From: Flectobacillus major DSM 103
Lineage (GTDB): Bacteria; Bacteroidota; Bacteroidia; Cytophagales; Spirosomataceae
Assembly: GCF_000427405.1 (NCBI RefSeq)
Contig: NZ_KE386491.1
Coordinates: forward strand, 4,349,812-4,413,811
Length of the DNA: 64,000 nucleotides
Reading direction: 5' to 3'
In this document: positions 52,224 to 61,682 of the stretch, in pieces
How the letters are laid out: every line of letters begins with the position of its first letter
How positions within the stretch are numbered: position 1 is the first letter of the stretch
The notes under the pieces: model-generated
What the model was told of the DNA's origin: nothing
The model's database searches: none
Seen by the model: the letters and a program-made list of their open reading frames with translations, nothing else
Program-made: the position numbers and the translations under genes

Positions 52224-53363
52224 ATGACTGAAAATAAGATGAATGTTGAAGTAGCATTAAAATCCGACTCTAGGCATATAGGGAGACATGTAATTATTTG
52301 GGTGTTGTACACAATCTATTTTAGCTTGTTACTTCACTTTTTTTATGGCGAGCCAATCAATATACAGTTTATTGTGTTGTCGATTGTGTATAGGATAGCG
52401 GATGCAATGCTTTTTTACGGCAATGCTTTTTTTATTTTACCTAGATATTTTACAACTAAAAAAATTTTTCAGTTTATTCTATCATTTTCAGTGTTGTTAC
52501 TTCTATATTTTTTATATAGGCTAATCGCCGAGAAATATGTTAGTGGAGTATTGCTAGGGTTAGAGAAAGATAAACTACTTGACATCAAGCAGATGTTATC
52601 GCTAACAATATTTAATGCCAACACCTATATTATGTTTAGTTTTGGGTATTACTATGCTGTAAAATCTATTAAGCAACAAATAGAAATAGCCCAAAAAGAA
52701 ATTGCAATTGCAGAAAAAGATGCAGAAATTGCAAGGCAAGATGCAGAGCTGGCAATTTTGGCAAAAGAAAAAACATTGGCAGAAATGGCCTTTCTACGAG
52801 CCCAAATCAATCCACATTTTATGTACAATACCCTCAATATGTTGTACAGTAAAGTAAGGGGAGCATCAAAAGAAGCAGGTAATATTATTTTGACTTTTGC
52901 CGAGATGATGCGTTATGCCACCAGTACCCGTATGCAACAAGATACGGTAGATTTGGAAGGCGAGTTGGATTTTGTCAAGCAGTATTTAGAACTCCAAAAG
53001 CAACGATTCAGTAATAATATTTTTATTGATTTTGAAGAATCAGGAGATTTTAGTTGTTACCGGATTATGCCAATGGTATTAATTACTATTATAGAAAATA
53101 GTTTTAAGCATGGCGAGCTGAGCGAACCCGAATACCCTCTACAAATTAGGGCTATTATTGAAGATGATGTATTGACCTTTTCGACATGGAACTTAAAGCG
53201 AAAAGACGAAAATCCTATTACAGACAAAGGTCAAACTGGAATTGGTATGGATAATATCAAAAAACGCTTGAAAGTAGTACATGGCGATGCCCAAGAAATT
53301 TGCGTTATTGATGATAAGGATGATTATGCTGTTATATTTACCTTAAATTTTAACCCTAAATGA
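52224..53363 (+). CDS. LytS-type sensor histidine kinase
   Basis: This 379-residue kinase has four N-terminal transmembrane helices (about 23-42, 47-75, 80-103, 124-146) and little extracellular loop. A charged coiled coil (148-188, QQIEIAQKEIAIAEKDAEIA) leads to the HisKA_7TM/His_kinase box INPHFMYNTLN with phospho-acceptor His198, and the ATPase part has the N-box IENSFKHG (Asn292) and G-box TGIGMDNIKKRL. It is divergent from the peptide array, whose product or a derived signal could be what it senses; that is inference. One base separates it from the regulator gene. Confidence 0.92.
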   Translation: MTENKMNVEVALKSDSRHIGRHVIIWVLYTIYFSLLLHFFYGEPINIQFIVLSIVYRIADAMLFYGNAFFILPRYFTTKKIFQFILSFSVLLLLYFLYRLIAEKYVSGVLLGLEKDKLLDIKQMLSLTIFNANTYIMFSFGYYYAVKSIKQQIEIAQKEIAIAEKDAEIARQDAELAILAKEKTLAEMAFLRAQINPHFMYNTLNMLYSKVRGASKEAGNIILTFAEMMRYATSTRMQQDTVDLEGELDFVKQYLELQKQRFSNNIFIDFEESGDFSCYRIMPMVLITIIENSFKHGELSEPEYPLQIRAIIEDDVLTFSTWNLKRKDENPITDKGQTGIGMDNIKKRLKVVHGDAQEICVIDDKDDYAVIFTLNFNPK

Positions 53364-53364
53364 T

Positions 53365-54144
53365 ATGATTAACTGTGTCGCAGTAGATGATGAACAATCT
53401 GCTTTAGATATTGTGGTGGATTATATTAATGATACGCCATTTCTTAATTTAGTTGCCGCCACGACCAATCCAATGGAAGCTGTAGGCATATTGCAATCTA
53501 AAGAAGTGGATTTGGTGTTCGCTGATATTCAAATGCCCCGAATGAACGGAATGAACCTTGTGAGCCTTTTTGATGGAAGGGTTAAATTTATCATGACTAC
53601 AGGGTATCAGGAATACGCCCTCAAGAGCTTTGAATATGGGGTTTTAGATTATTTGGTTAAACCATTTTCGTATCAAAGATTTTTGAAGGCTGTTAATAAA
53701 ATGCCTTTCCACATGACTTTGGTTGATGAAGCCAAAACGCCAGTACAAGAAGCTGCTCCTGTAAAAAGAGAAGAGTTTATTTTTGTAAAAGTGGATGTAA
53801 AAGGCAAATTTCATAAAGTCTTGTTCAAAGATGTAGTTTATATGGAAGCCCAAAAGAACTATGCTTCTATATATATGAAAGACGAGAGAATATCTACCAA
53901 CTTAACGTTATCTGATTTAGAAAAGCGTTTACCTTCCGACCGCTTCATGCGTGTACACCGCTCATATATAATTTCGATGGAAAAAATTACAGGTATCGAA
54001 GGCGACGAAGTACTGCTCGACAAAGTCGTAAGAATTCCGATTGGAGATACCTATTCCGACGATTTTACGAAGGTTATAGAGGGCAGTATTTTCTTTAAAG
54101 ATAAAGACAGTGCTACCTTAATAGATAAGCGATTGACCAACTAA
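53365..54144 (+). CDS. LytTR-family response regulator
   Basis: This 259-residue regulator has a receiver domain (1-115; acidic pair D8/D9, phospho-acceptor Asp54 in FADIQMP, Lys99 in LVKPFSY) and a LytTR DNA-binding domain (about 137-240; VYMEAQKNYASIYM and RVHRSYIISMEKI). It starts one base after the kinase stop. It probably binds the 21-bp-period direct repeat between the kinase gene and the peptide array, regulating the array, its own operon, or both. A terminator follows. Confidence 0.93.
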   Translation: MINCVAVDDEQSALDIVVDYINDTPFLNLVAATTNPMEAVGILQSKEVDLVFADIQMPRMNGMNLVSLFDGRVKFIMTTGYQEYALKSFEYGVLDYLVKPFSYQRFLKAVNKMPFHMTLVDEAKTPVQEAAPVKREEFIFVKVDVKGKFHKVLFKDVVYMEAQKNYASIYMKDERISTNLTLSDLEKRLPSDRFMRVHRSYIISMEKITGIEGDEVLLDKVVRIPIGDTYSDDFTKVIEGSIFFKDKDSATLIDKRLTN

Positions 54145-54168
54145 TTTACCCATAAAAAAGACTTTTTG

Positions 54169-54202
54169 AAGCCGTATTTTGTAAAAAACTACGGCTTTTT
54201 TC
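54169..54202 (+). terminator. Rho-independent terminator after the LytS/LytTR pair
   Basis: AAGCCGTA (54169-54176) pairs with TACGGCTT (54190-54197) with a T-rich tail. Confidence 0.8.
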
Positions 54203-54430
54203 GTGGAAATTACATGAAATTTAGCATTTACAATGAACACGTTGTATTATTTTAAGAACTTTTATTGCATAATAGGTTTTGCTCAAAGTTTCCTTTATTT
54301 TTGTTTATACTGTGTTAAAACATATAGATGATAATATTTTGAAAATTTAGTAGCCCTTTCAAATGTCATATTACCAATACGTTTTAATATAAAGAAGGAA
54401 ATAAAGTTATAATTGATTTATCCCCGTAAG

Positions 54431-55072
54431 ATGTTAACCCTACTCATTTTTGCTTGTGCAGTTGTTGCTTATTTACTTGGCTCTATTCCTACCGCAATCT
54501 GGTACGGAGAAGCGTATTTTGGACTCGATATTCGTAAACATGGCAGTGGAAACGCAGGAGCTACAAACACATTTAGGGTTTTGGGCAAAAGAGCAGGAAC
54601 TGTAGTATTGCTTATTGATGCAATCAAGGGTTGGATTTCTACCTCATTGGCTTTGATGCTTTATTATGGCCACTTTGTAGAATGGAACGATTGTCAAACA
54701 CTTAAATTGGTATTTGGGTTTGCAGCAGTAATTGGACATATTTTTCCTGTATTTTCTAATTTTAAAGGAGGAAAAGGTGTTGCTACTTTATTGGGTATGG
54801 TGATGTCGGTACATCCAGAAGCCGCTTTGGTTTGTATGGTAATATTCTTTGTTGTATTTGTGTCATTTCACTATGTATCGCTTGGTGCTATTATTGCTTC
54901 TTTGGCTTTTCCAGTGTTATTGTTGCTTCGTACTTTTGGCAAAGAAAATGATTTGGTAATTATCTTTGGATTTCTCTTATTCTTGATGATTGTGATTACC
55001 CACAGAAAGAATATTGTTCGCTTGATGAGAGGTCAAGAAAATAGAATTTATCTAAGGAAAAAGAAAGATTAA
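54431..55072 (+). CDS. plsY: glycerol-3-phosphate acyltransferase PlsY
   Basis: PlsY acylates glycerol-3-phosphate with acyl-phosphate, the first step of phospholipid synthesis. The 213-residue membrane protein has LLGSIPTAIW, the GSGNAGATNTFRVLGKRAG motif and the FKGGKGVATLLG loop, the three conserved PlsY motifs. An upstream in-frame TTG adds six residues; ATG 54431 is the better start. Confidence 0.95.
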   Translation: MLTLLIFACAVVAYLLGSIPTAIWYGEAYFGLDIRKHGSGNAGATNTFRVLGKRAGTVVLLIDAIKGWISTSLALMLYYGHFVEWNDCQTLKLVFGFAAVIGHIFPVFSNFKGGKGVATLLGMVMSVHPEAALVCMVIFFVVFVSFHYVSLGAIIASLAFPVLLLLRTFGKENDLVIIFGFLLFLMIVITHRKNIVRLMRGQENRIYLRKKKD

Positions 55073-55178
55073 TGTTTGTATCAGTAATTAATTACTGATG
55101 TGTTGGTTTTGTAGGTAATATCATCATCCTTCAAGCATCGTTTCAATGATAACTCCATAATAACTTATTATATTTGCA

Positions 55179-55213
55179 CCTCCAATTACCTGCGTAATTG
55201 GAGGTATTTTTTT
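55179..55213 (+). terminator. Rho-independent terminator after plsY
   Basis: Perfect 11-bp stem CCTCCAATTAC (55179-55189) and GTAATTGGAGG (55194-55204), CTGC loop, followed by TATTTTTTTG. A TATATTTG promoter-like box (55169-55176) directly precedes it, so terminator and next promoter appear to overlap. Confidence 0.9.
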
Positions 55214-55232
55214 GAATTCAATCATCAACGTT

Positions 55233-56594
55233 ATGCAAGGCTACATAGAGCAAAATAAAGACAAGTTTCTCTCAGAACTTCTTGATTTATTGAGAATTCC
55301 ATCGGTAAGTGCCGATACCAAATTTAAAGACGATGTACGTAGGGCTGCCGAATTTGTAGCCGACAAAATAAAAGAAGCGGGTGCTGATTTTGTTGAAATA
55401 TGCGAAACAGCTGGGCATCCTATTGTATTTGGACAAAAAATCTTGGATAAAGCTCTTCCAACTGTATTGGTATATGGTCATTACGACGTTCAGCCAGCTG
55501 ACCCTTACGAATTATGGGATTCGCCTCCGTTCGAGCCTGTTGTAAAAGACGGTAAAATTTACGCCCGTGGTTCATGCGATGACAAGGGCCAATTCTATAT
55601 GCACATCAAAGCATTTGAAACTATGATGGCTACCAATTCTTTGCCTTGCAATATCAAGTTTATGATTGAAGGGGAAGAAGAAATCGGTTCTGATAATTTG
55701 GGTATTTTTGTGAAAGCCAATAAAGAACGTTTGAATGCCGATGTAATCTTGATTTCGGATACCGCTATTATTGCCAATGATATTCCTTCGATAGATGTGG
55801 GCTTGCGTGGATTAAGCTACTTGGAAGTAGAAGTAACGGGCTCAAACCGTGACTTACATTCGGGCGTGTATGGTGGTGCTGTAGCCAACCCAATCAATGT
55901 TTTGAGTAAAATGATTGCTTCGTTGCACGACGAAAATAACCATATTACAATTCCAACATTCTATGACGATGTAGTTGATTTGACGGCCGAAGAAAGAGCC
56001 GCAATGGCTTTGACTCCTTTTAATTTAGAAGCCTACAAGGCCGACTTGGGAATCGACGAGGTAATGGGAGAAACAGGTTATACTACTTTAGAAAGAGCCT
56101 CTATTCGCCCAACTTTAGATGTTAATGGTATCTGGGGTGGGTATATTGGCGAAGGTGCTAAAACCGTGCTTCCTTCAAAGGCTTATGCCAAAATCTCGAT
56201 GCGTTTAGTACCTAATCAGCAATCAGATAAAATTACGGCTTTATTTACCAGATATTTTGAATCAATCGCTCCTGCTGGTGTACAAGTAAAAGTACGTCCG
56301 CATCATGGTGGCGAGCCTTATGTTACTCCAACCGACTCTATCGAATACCGTGCTGCTGAAAAAGCAATGGAAGAAGCATTTGGCAAAAAACCAGTGCCAA
56401 CCAGAGGAGGAGGAAGTATTCCGATTGTAGCGTTGTTTGAAAAAGAATTAGGTCGTAAAACAATCTTAATGGGCTTTGGCTTAGACACCGATGCCATTCA
56501 CTCGCCAAACGAACATTATGGCTTATTCAATTTCTATAAAGGCATAGAAACAATTCCATTATTTTTCAAATATTATGCCTTAGCCTGTCAATAA
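55233..56594 (+). CDS. M20 family dipeptidase
   Basis: This 453-residue zinc peptidase has the first metal-ligand motif VYGHYDVQPADP, the second Asp in ARGSCDDKGQ, the catalytic Glu in EGEEEIGS, and a C-terminal His in DTDAIHSPNEHYG. Together they mark a M20 dipeptidase of the carnosinase/PepV-like group. In-frame TTG at 55212 lies in the terminator T-tract, so ATG 55233 is the start. Confidence 0.93.
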   Translation: MQGYIEQNKDKFLSELLDLLRIPSVSADTKFKDDVRRAAEFVADKIKEAGADFVEICETAGHPIVFGQKILDKALPTVLVYGHYDVQPADPYELWDSPPFEPVVKDGKIYARGSCDDKGQFYMHIKAFETMMATNSLPCNIKFMIEGEEEIGSDNLGIFVKANKERLNADVILISDTAIIANDIPSIDVGLRGLSYLEVEVTGSNRDLHSGVYGGAVANPINVLSKMIASLHDENNHITIPTFYDDVVDLTAEERAAMALTPFNLEAYKADLGIDEVMGETGYTTLERASIRPTLDVNGIWGGYIGEGAKTVLPSKAYAKISMRLVPNQQSDKITALFTRYFESIAPAGVQVKVRPHHGGEPYVTPTDSIEYRAAEKAMEEAFGKKPVPTRGGGSIPIVALFEKELGRKTILMGFGLDTDAIHSPNEHYGLFNFYKGIETIPLFFKYYALACQ

Positions 56595-56611
56595 ACAAAT
56601 AAAGCATTACA

Positions 56612-57457
56612 ATGAAAAGAAGTTTATTGGCATTATTTGTGATGCTTTTGTTGAGCTGTATGGCAAAGGCTCAAACAACAACCCTATGGTTTCCTGAAGG
56701 ACACTTGTTTGAAACCATTATGCTCGACCCGCTTGAAGCACAAAATAGTGCCAGTTTACTGAAAAACTCAAATGGGAAACTTACTCATAATGGCTTGTAT
56801 GCTCCATTTTCAATAGGGGCAAAGAAGGCGTTTATTAGGTGGAAAACTCCCAACTCAAGTCGGATGTCGGAATTGAGCTTAGACATAGTCGCATTCACAC
56901 AGTTCGAGCTATATCAGGAAGCCTCAGCCATGCGGCGAAGAATGCTTAATGTAGATTATCGGGTAGGTTTGATTTATGCCATTAAAAAAGAAAATCATAT
57001 CACCAGAATTCGTTTGTATCACATATCGTCGCACCTTGGCGACGACTACATGATAAGCCGAGGTATTACTAGCTTTTTTGACAATAAAGTCAACTACGAG
57101 CAAGTAGATATACTTCACGCTATTCAGCAGGGTAGTATAAGGTATTATGGAGGCATAGGTGTAGGATTACGACCATTTGGCGAGCGTAAGCCTTTGAGTT
57201 TGCAGGGAGGAATATTCTTTAAAGACCATAAGGCTACTTCAAAAAACATACGAATGATTGCTGGGCTTGATATGAAACTTTTTCAACAAACAGATTTTGT
57301 TCCTAACCTAAAAATGGCTTGGGGATATGAATTTGGGAATATTACCAATGCAATTAGCATTGTTTTGGAAGGATACACAGGTAAATTACCCTATAGCCCA
57401 TTAGAACAAGAAAATATTACTTGGGGTGGATTAGGAATGTACTTCAAGCCTTTTTAG
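56612..57457 (+). CDS. DUF1207-like secreted protein
   Basis: This 281-residue protein has a signal peptide (RSLLALFVMLLLSCMAKAQ) and a mature part predicted as outer-membrane or periplasmic beta structure (HLGDDYMISRG, then FFDNKVNYEQVDI, GGIGVGLRP), resembling DUF1207 proteins. It has FDNK and Y-E-Q-V segments typical of that family, as I recall it. The gene is 17 bp behind the M20 gene, so it is co-transcribed. Confidence 0.65.
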   Translation: MKRSLLALFVMLLLSCMAKAQTTTLWFPEGHLFETIMLDPLEAQNSASLLKNSNGKLTHNGLYAPFSIGAKKAFIRWKTPNSSRMSELSLDIVAFTQFELYQEASAMRRRMLNVDYRVGLIYAIKKENHITRIRLYHISSHLGDDYMISRGITSFFDNKVNYEQVDILHAIQQGSIRYYGGIGVGLRPFGERKPLSLQGGIFFKDHKATSKNIRMIAGLDMKLFQQTDFVPNLKMAWGYEFGNITNAISIVLEGYTGKLPYSPLEQENITWGGLGMYFKPF

Positions 57458-57605
57458 TGAACCTAAGTAGTCGTGCAAAATAAGGTTAGAATTTTGATTT
57501 TAATAATTGTCTGATAATTAATTGTTTCGTCTCAAAACTCAGCATTCGTCATAAAGCATTCTTACTTATTGTATCTAAAATGCTCAATATAGAATAAATA
57601 ATAAC

Positions 57606-58439
57606 ATGTCACAAGAAATCAACTTAGATAAACTAACAACCGAAGCCACTTCCAATTATAATAACCTCGACAAGATGTCGATTAAAGAAATTTTGGAAGG
57701 AATCAATAATGAGGACAAGACGGTTCCTCATGCCGTAGAACAAGCCATACCACAAGTAGAAGCCTTGGTAAGTGAAATTGTTCCTCGAATGAAGCAGGGC
57801 GGAAGATTATTCTATATTGGGGCAGGAACGAGCGGAAGGCTAGGGATTGTAGATGCGTCGGAGTGTCCTCCAACATTTGGAGTACCTTTCGATTTAGTGA
57901 TAGGTATTATCGCTGGTGGCGATACGGCTATCAGAAAGGCTGTCGAAAATGCAGAAGATGATATAGAACAAGCTTGGAAAGACCTTCAGGCTTACGACAT
58001 CAACGAGTTAGATACCGTTGTGGGTATTGCTGCTTCGGGGCGTACACCTTATGTTATTGGTGGCTTAAACACAGCTCGTGCCAATGGTATCTTAACGGGG
58101 GCTATTTCATGTAACAAAGGTAGCGATTTGTCGAAAGCCGCTCAATATCCCATAGAGGTTATCGTAGGGCCAGAATTTGTTACTGGAAGTACCAGAATGA
58201 AGTCGGGAACTGCTCAGAAATTGATTCTTAATATGATTTCTACTTCAGTAATGATTCAGCTGGGGCGTGTGCGTGGCAACAAAATGGTAGATATGCAGTT
58301 GAGCAACTACAAGCTTGTTGTTAGAGCCGAAAACATGGTAATGCGTGAATTGGGTATCGATAAATCATTGGCAGAAGCACTTCTTCAAGAACATGGTAGC
58401 GTTAGAAATGCAATAGATGCTTACCGAGCAGCACATTAA
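57606..58439 (+). CDS. murQ: N-acetylmuramic acid 6-phosphate etherase
   Basis: MurQ splits MurNAc-6-phosphate to GlcNAc-6-phosphate and lactate in cell-wall recycling. The 277-residue SIS-domain protein has IGAGTSGRLGIVDASECPPTFG in pieces (GAGTSGRLG and ECPPTFG), AASGRTPYV and TGSTRMKSGTAQK, all family motifs. It stands alone here; anmK and a MurNAc transporter are not nearby. Confidence 0.95.
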   Translation: MSQEINLDKLTTEATSNYNNLDKMSIKEILEGINNEDKTVPHAVEQAIPQVEALVSEIVPRMKQGGRLFYIGAGTSGRLGIVDASECPPTFGVPFDLVIGIIAGGDTAIRKAVENAEDDIEQAWKDLQAYDINELDTVVGIAASGRTPYVIGGLNTARANGILTGAISCNKGSDLSKAAQYPIEVIVGPEFVTGSTRMKSGTAQKLILNMISTSVMIQLGRVRGNKMVDMQLSNYKLVVRAENMVMRELGIDKSLAEALLQEHGSVRNAIDAYRAAH

Positions 58440-58712
58440 CATAACGTTAACATTGATGATGATAATTTTATAGTAATATTGCCGTTGAAGATAGTACAAA
58501 CGCTTGAAAAAATAAGAATATCCTAAGCTTCTAGTGGGTCTGGTTAGGTATTCTGGTAAAATTATCAAGAAACAGGCAAAAGATGATAAATAAATGAAAT
58601 GATTCTTTTTATTTTGTAATCCTATTGTCCTACTAAATAATCTTTGGTAAAAGACTTACTATAGTTGCATATTATTAATATTTATTTTCCCAAGAAACCC
58701 TTTGATTTACAG

Positions 58713-59039
58713 ATGAAAAAAGTTGTTTTGAGCTCATTATTCCTTGCTGCATTATCAATCAATGCTAAAGCGGAGGATTTCCCAGAAGACATCAAACCGT
58801 TGATGACAAAATATACTTGTACTGCGTGCCACAAAGTAGATGCTAGATTGGTAGGTCCTGCTTATACAGATGTTGCAAAGAAAAAGTACACCAACGAGAA
58901 AATTGTAGAATTGATTGCTAACCCAAAGCCATCTAACTGGCCAGGTTACCCACCAATGGCTGCTATGAAAAACGTTCCAAAAGAAGATGCGTTGAAAATT
59001 GCTGGCTGGATTAACTCTTTGAGAAAAAAATCAAAATAA
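58713..59039 (+). CDS. small class I c-type cytochrome
   Basis: This 108-residue periplasmic electron carrier has a signal peptide (residues 1-20, ending AKA), one heme-binding motif C36-T-A-C39-H40 and a methionine pair near 82-85 (PPMAAM), one of which is the likely sixth heme ligand. The frame could be extended to 58665, but that N-terminus is not a signal peptide. A long terminator follows. Confidence 0.92.
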   Translation: MKKVVLSSLFLAALSINAKAEDFPEDIKPLMTKYTCTACHKVDARLVGPAYTDVAKKKYTNEKIVELIANPKPSNWPGYPPMAAMKNVPKEDALKIAGWINSLRKKSK

Positions 59040-59055
59040 TCTGAGCATAAATACC

Positions 59056-59108
59056 AAAAAAGCCTTGAAAGTCTTAAATGAACTGTCAAGGCTTTTTTGA
59101 TGTTGAAA
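59056..59108 (+). terminator. Rho-independent terminator after the cytochrome gene
   Basis: A perfect 13-bp stem: AAAAAAGCCTTGA (59056-59068) with TCAAGGCTTTTTT (59096-59108), 27-base loop. Confidence 0.85.
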
Positions 59109-59142
59109 AGATATTAGTATCTTCAACAGAAAATTATTCAAA

Positions 59143-59433
59143 ATGAGTAAATACATCGTAAATATCCAATTTAGCGTAGACGAAGATTTTATGCGATTAG
59201 TGCCTAAGCACCGAGCTATTATCAACGACTTAATCCTGAAGGGGTTAATTGATTCTTACGCAATTTCGGCCGAATCGAGTCGTGGCTGGATTATCATGAA
59301 TGCCAGAAGTAAAGAAGAAATTCTAAGAGAATTAGAAAAATCGCCCTTATTTCCGTATTTTGATATAGATATCGACCAACTGATGGTTTATGACTCTCAA
59401 ATATATCGTTTTCCTAAAATGGTACTTAACTAA
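59143..59433 (+). CDS. YciI/muconolactone-isomerase-like small protein
   Basis: This 96-residue soluble protein (YIVNIQFSVDEDFMRLVPKH, then GLIDSYAIS and GWIIMNARSKEE) has the beta-alpha-beta ferredoxin-like pattern of YciI/muconolactone isomerase relatives. The His in the PKHRA segment lies where these proteins keep a conserved residue. The role is unknown. It overlaps the stop codon of the opposite quinone oxidoreductase gene by 4 bp. Confidence 0.65.
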   Translation: MSKYIVNIQFSVDEDFMRLVPKHRAIINDLILKGLIDSYAISAESSRGWIIMNARSKEEILRELEKSPLFPYFDIDIDQLMVYDSQIYRFPKMVLN

Positions 59434-60404
59434 AGTACAACAACAGCTTTTCCTATAATTTTTCGTTCCATCATTTCTGTTAATGCCAAGTGTGCATTTT
59501 CCAATGAATACTGGGCATGAATATGTGGTTTGATAAGCCCTTTTTGTATAAAATCTAGAATCTCCTTAAAGTTTGTTAGGCTTTCGGATACTTCTTTGGC
59601 GGCAAATGCCCCCCAAAATACACCTACAATAGAAGCCCCCTTCAATAAAGCTAAGTTAAGTGGTAACTGAGGTATATTGCCTGCTGCAAAACCAACAACC
59701 AAATAACGGCCTTTCCAAGCAATAGAGCGAAAAGCTGGCTCTGTAAAATCACCACCAACGGGGTCATATACAACATCTATGCCTCTTCCTTGTGTAATTT
59801 CATGGATACGTTCTCTTAGATTTTCGGTAGCATAATTAATACATTCGTTTGCCCCAGCAAGCTTACATACTGCAAGTTTTTCATCAGTCGATGCCGCCGC
59901 AATTACATTGGCTCCCATAATTTTGCCCAATACAACAGCTGCCAGCCCAACACCACCACCTGCTCCCAGTACCAGTAGTGTTTCGTTAGGCTTGAGTTGA
60001 GCCCTATTTTTTAGGGCATGATAAGACGTGCCAAAGGTGTACATAACCGAAGCTGCTGTTACAAAATCCATTCCTTCAGGCATCAACACCGTTTTGAAGG
60101 CATCTGCTTCTACTATTTCGGCAAAGCCACCCCAGCCTGTCAAAGCAAAAACCTTATCACCTTTTTTCAGATTTTCAACGCCTTCTCCTACTTCTAAGAC
60201 TATTCCTGCTACTTCGCCTCCTGGAGAAAAGGGCAATTCAGGTTTAAACTGGTATTTCCCTTGGATAATCAGAGTATCTGGAAAGTTGACTCCGCAGGAT
60301 TTTACCTGTATCAAAATTCTACCCTTCGATACTACAGGAGCGGGTATTTCGGTCAAAAACAAGGTATCGGGAAGGCCGTATTGCTGGCAAATGAGTGCTT
60401 TCAT
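59430..60404 (-). CDS. NADPH:quinone oxidoreductase-like (zinc-less MDR) protein
   Basis: This 324-residue enzyme of the medium-chain dehydrogenase superfamily lacks the zinc-binding Cys clusters. It has the N-terminal GroES-like fold (VNFPDTLIIQGKYQ), the GxGxxG Rossmann loop (VLGAGGGVGLAAVVLGK) and YDPVGGDFTEPAFRS typical of QOR-type reductases. An N-terminal extension to 60524 is not part of the family, so ATG 60404 is used. Its stop overlaps the opposite gene's stop by 4 bp. Confidence 0.9.
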   Translation of the reverse strand: MKALICQQYGLPDTLFLTEIPAPVVSKGRILIQVKSCGVNFPDTLIIQGKYQFKPELPFSPGGEVAGIVLEVGEGVENLKKGDKVFALTGWGGFAEIVEADAFKTVLMPEGMDFVTAASVMYTFGTSYHALKNRAQLKPNETLLVLGAGGGVGLAAVVLGKIMGANVIAAASTDEKLAVCKLAGANECINYATENLRERIHEITQGRGIDVVYDPVGGDFTEPAFRSIAWKGRYLVVGFAAGNIPQLPLNLALLKGASIVGVFWGAFAAKEVSESLTNFKEILDFIQKGLIKPHIHAQYSLENAHLALTEMMERKIIGKAVVVL

Positions 60405-60546
60405 AAAGAATATAGAATTAAATAAATAGCCATACAAGGATACAAAAAAAGTTCTAAGAATATTAATCCTTAGAACTTTTTTAAACAAGTAATAATAAGA
60501 AGGAATACTAAATTTTGCACCCAAAACTTAGTAGCCTCATTAAAGC

Positions 60547-60975
60547 TTATTCTGCTGCTACAGCCGTATTAGTTTCAAATACCGAAGGCAAAAACTGAAT
60601 AAGGATATTATACCAGTTAAGCATTTTTTTGACATCAGATGAATACACACGCTCGCGGTCAAAATTAGGAGCAACCGATGCTAAAATGTCGAAAAGCTCA
60701 GTATCAGAAGCAGTTTTGGTATTGATATCAATAATACCATTGTATTTTTCTTTCAGACTCAAGAATATATCACCTAGTGGCACAGAGCTATCTTGGTGAT
60801 CGGCCATGTATACTGAAATATCTTTTAGCACAGAAACACGAGCATTAGCCCCCACAACCGAACGTTCTTTTTTAGCATCTAGTCCTTCCACAATCACGCC
60901 TGTACGAGTAGGTTTAAGAATTCTGTAAAGACCACTTTTTCCCGAGATATTTGCTACTTCTTTTAATAATTCCAT
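60547..60975 (-). CDS. DUF5606 family protein
   Basis: This 142-residue soluble protein starts ELLKEVANISGKSGLYRILKPT and has VIVEGLDAKKERSVVGANARVSVL, the conserved DUF5606 start with a Lys-rich beta segment, followed by a helical C-terminus. It is widespread in Bacteroidota and unassigned. It lies between the quinone oxidoreductase and engB on the same strand. Confidence 0.85.
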   Translation of the reverse strand: MELLKEVANISGKSGLYRILKPTRTGVIVEGLDAKKERSVVGANARVSVLKDISVYMADHQDSSVPLGDIFLSLKEKYNGIIDINTKTASDTELFDILASVAPNFDRERVYSSDVKKMLNWYNILIQFLPSVFETNTAVAAE

Positions 60976-61079
60976 GTTATTTTTTAATGATTTGTTTCTA
61001 CAAAATTAGTTATTTCCTTCTTAGACTTGACGAAACAGAGCTTAGTATTTCTAAAAAAGGATAAAGAATATGTTAAATT

Positions 61080-61682
61080 TTATGGTTTAAATCCTGCATT
61101 TAAGCTATCGATGGTACTCAGGATTTCGTCTCGACCAGTTCCACTAACGGAAGAGGTAATAAAATATTGTGGCATTTCCTCCCAGTGTTCTAGCATTTTT
61201 TGGGTATAAATAGCCACATTTTGGTCAACAGCGGTTTTCGATAATTTATCGGCCTTAGTAAAAATGATATAGAAAGGAATTCCATTTTCGCCCAAACGTT
61301 CCATAAAATCAATGTCTATTTTTTGGGGTTCATGACGTACATCTACCAGTACAAATGTACATATTAGGTTGGGGCGTAAAGTAAGGTAGTCATGAATCAT
61401 TTTCTCAAACTTTGCACGCTCAACCTTGCTTACTTTGGCGTAGCCATAACCTGGTAAATCCACCAAATACCAGTTTTGGTTAATAATAAAATGATTGATT
61501 AGCTGGGTCTTCCCAGGTGTTTGAGAAGTTTTGGCTAAGTCTTTTCTATTTACAACTGAGTTAATTAATGAGGATTTGCCCACATTCGACCTGCCAATGA
61601 AAGCATACTCTGGTTTATCTGGATGCGGACATTTTTGATAATCCGAGTTGCTCATTAAAAATGTTGCTTGTGTAACTTTCAT
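61080..61682 (-). CDS. engB: ribosome-biogenesis GTPase EngB/YsxC
   Basis: EngB aids assembly of the 50S subunit. The 200-residue GTPase has the P-loop FIGRSNVGKSSLIN (G30-S37), the G3 loop VDLPGYGYA, and G4 FTKADKLS. The start ATG at 61682 opens MKVTQATFLMS. It is the last minus-strand gene before a 400-bp divergent gap. Confidence 0.95.
   Translation of the reverse strand: MKVTQATFLMSNSDYQKCPHPDKPEYAFIGRSNVGKSSLINSVVNRKDLAKTSQTPGKTQLINHFIINQNWYLVDLPGYGYAKVSKVERAKFEKMIHDYLTLRPNLICTFVLVDVRHEPQKIDIDFMERLGENGIPFYIIFTKADKLSKTAVDQNVAIYTQKMLEHWEEMPQYFITSSVSGTGRDEILSTIDSLNAGFKP

Noticed and set aside
55212-55232. TTG start of the M20 peptidase
   Set aside because: It lies in the T-tract of the plsY terminator; ATG 55233 fits better.
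60405-60524. N-terminal extension of the quinone oxidoreductase
   Set aside because: A 40-residue hydrophobic/basic extension is not found in this family, and ATG 60404 matches the usual start.
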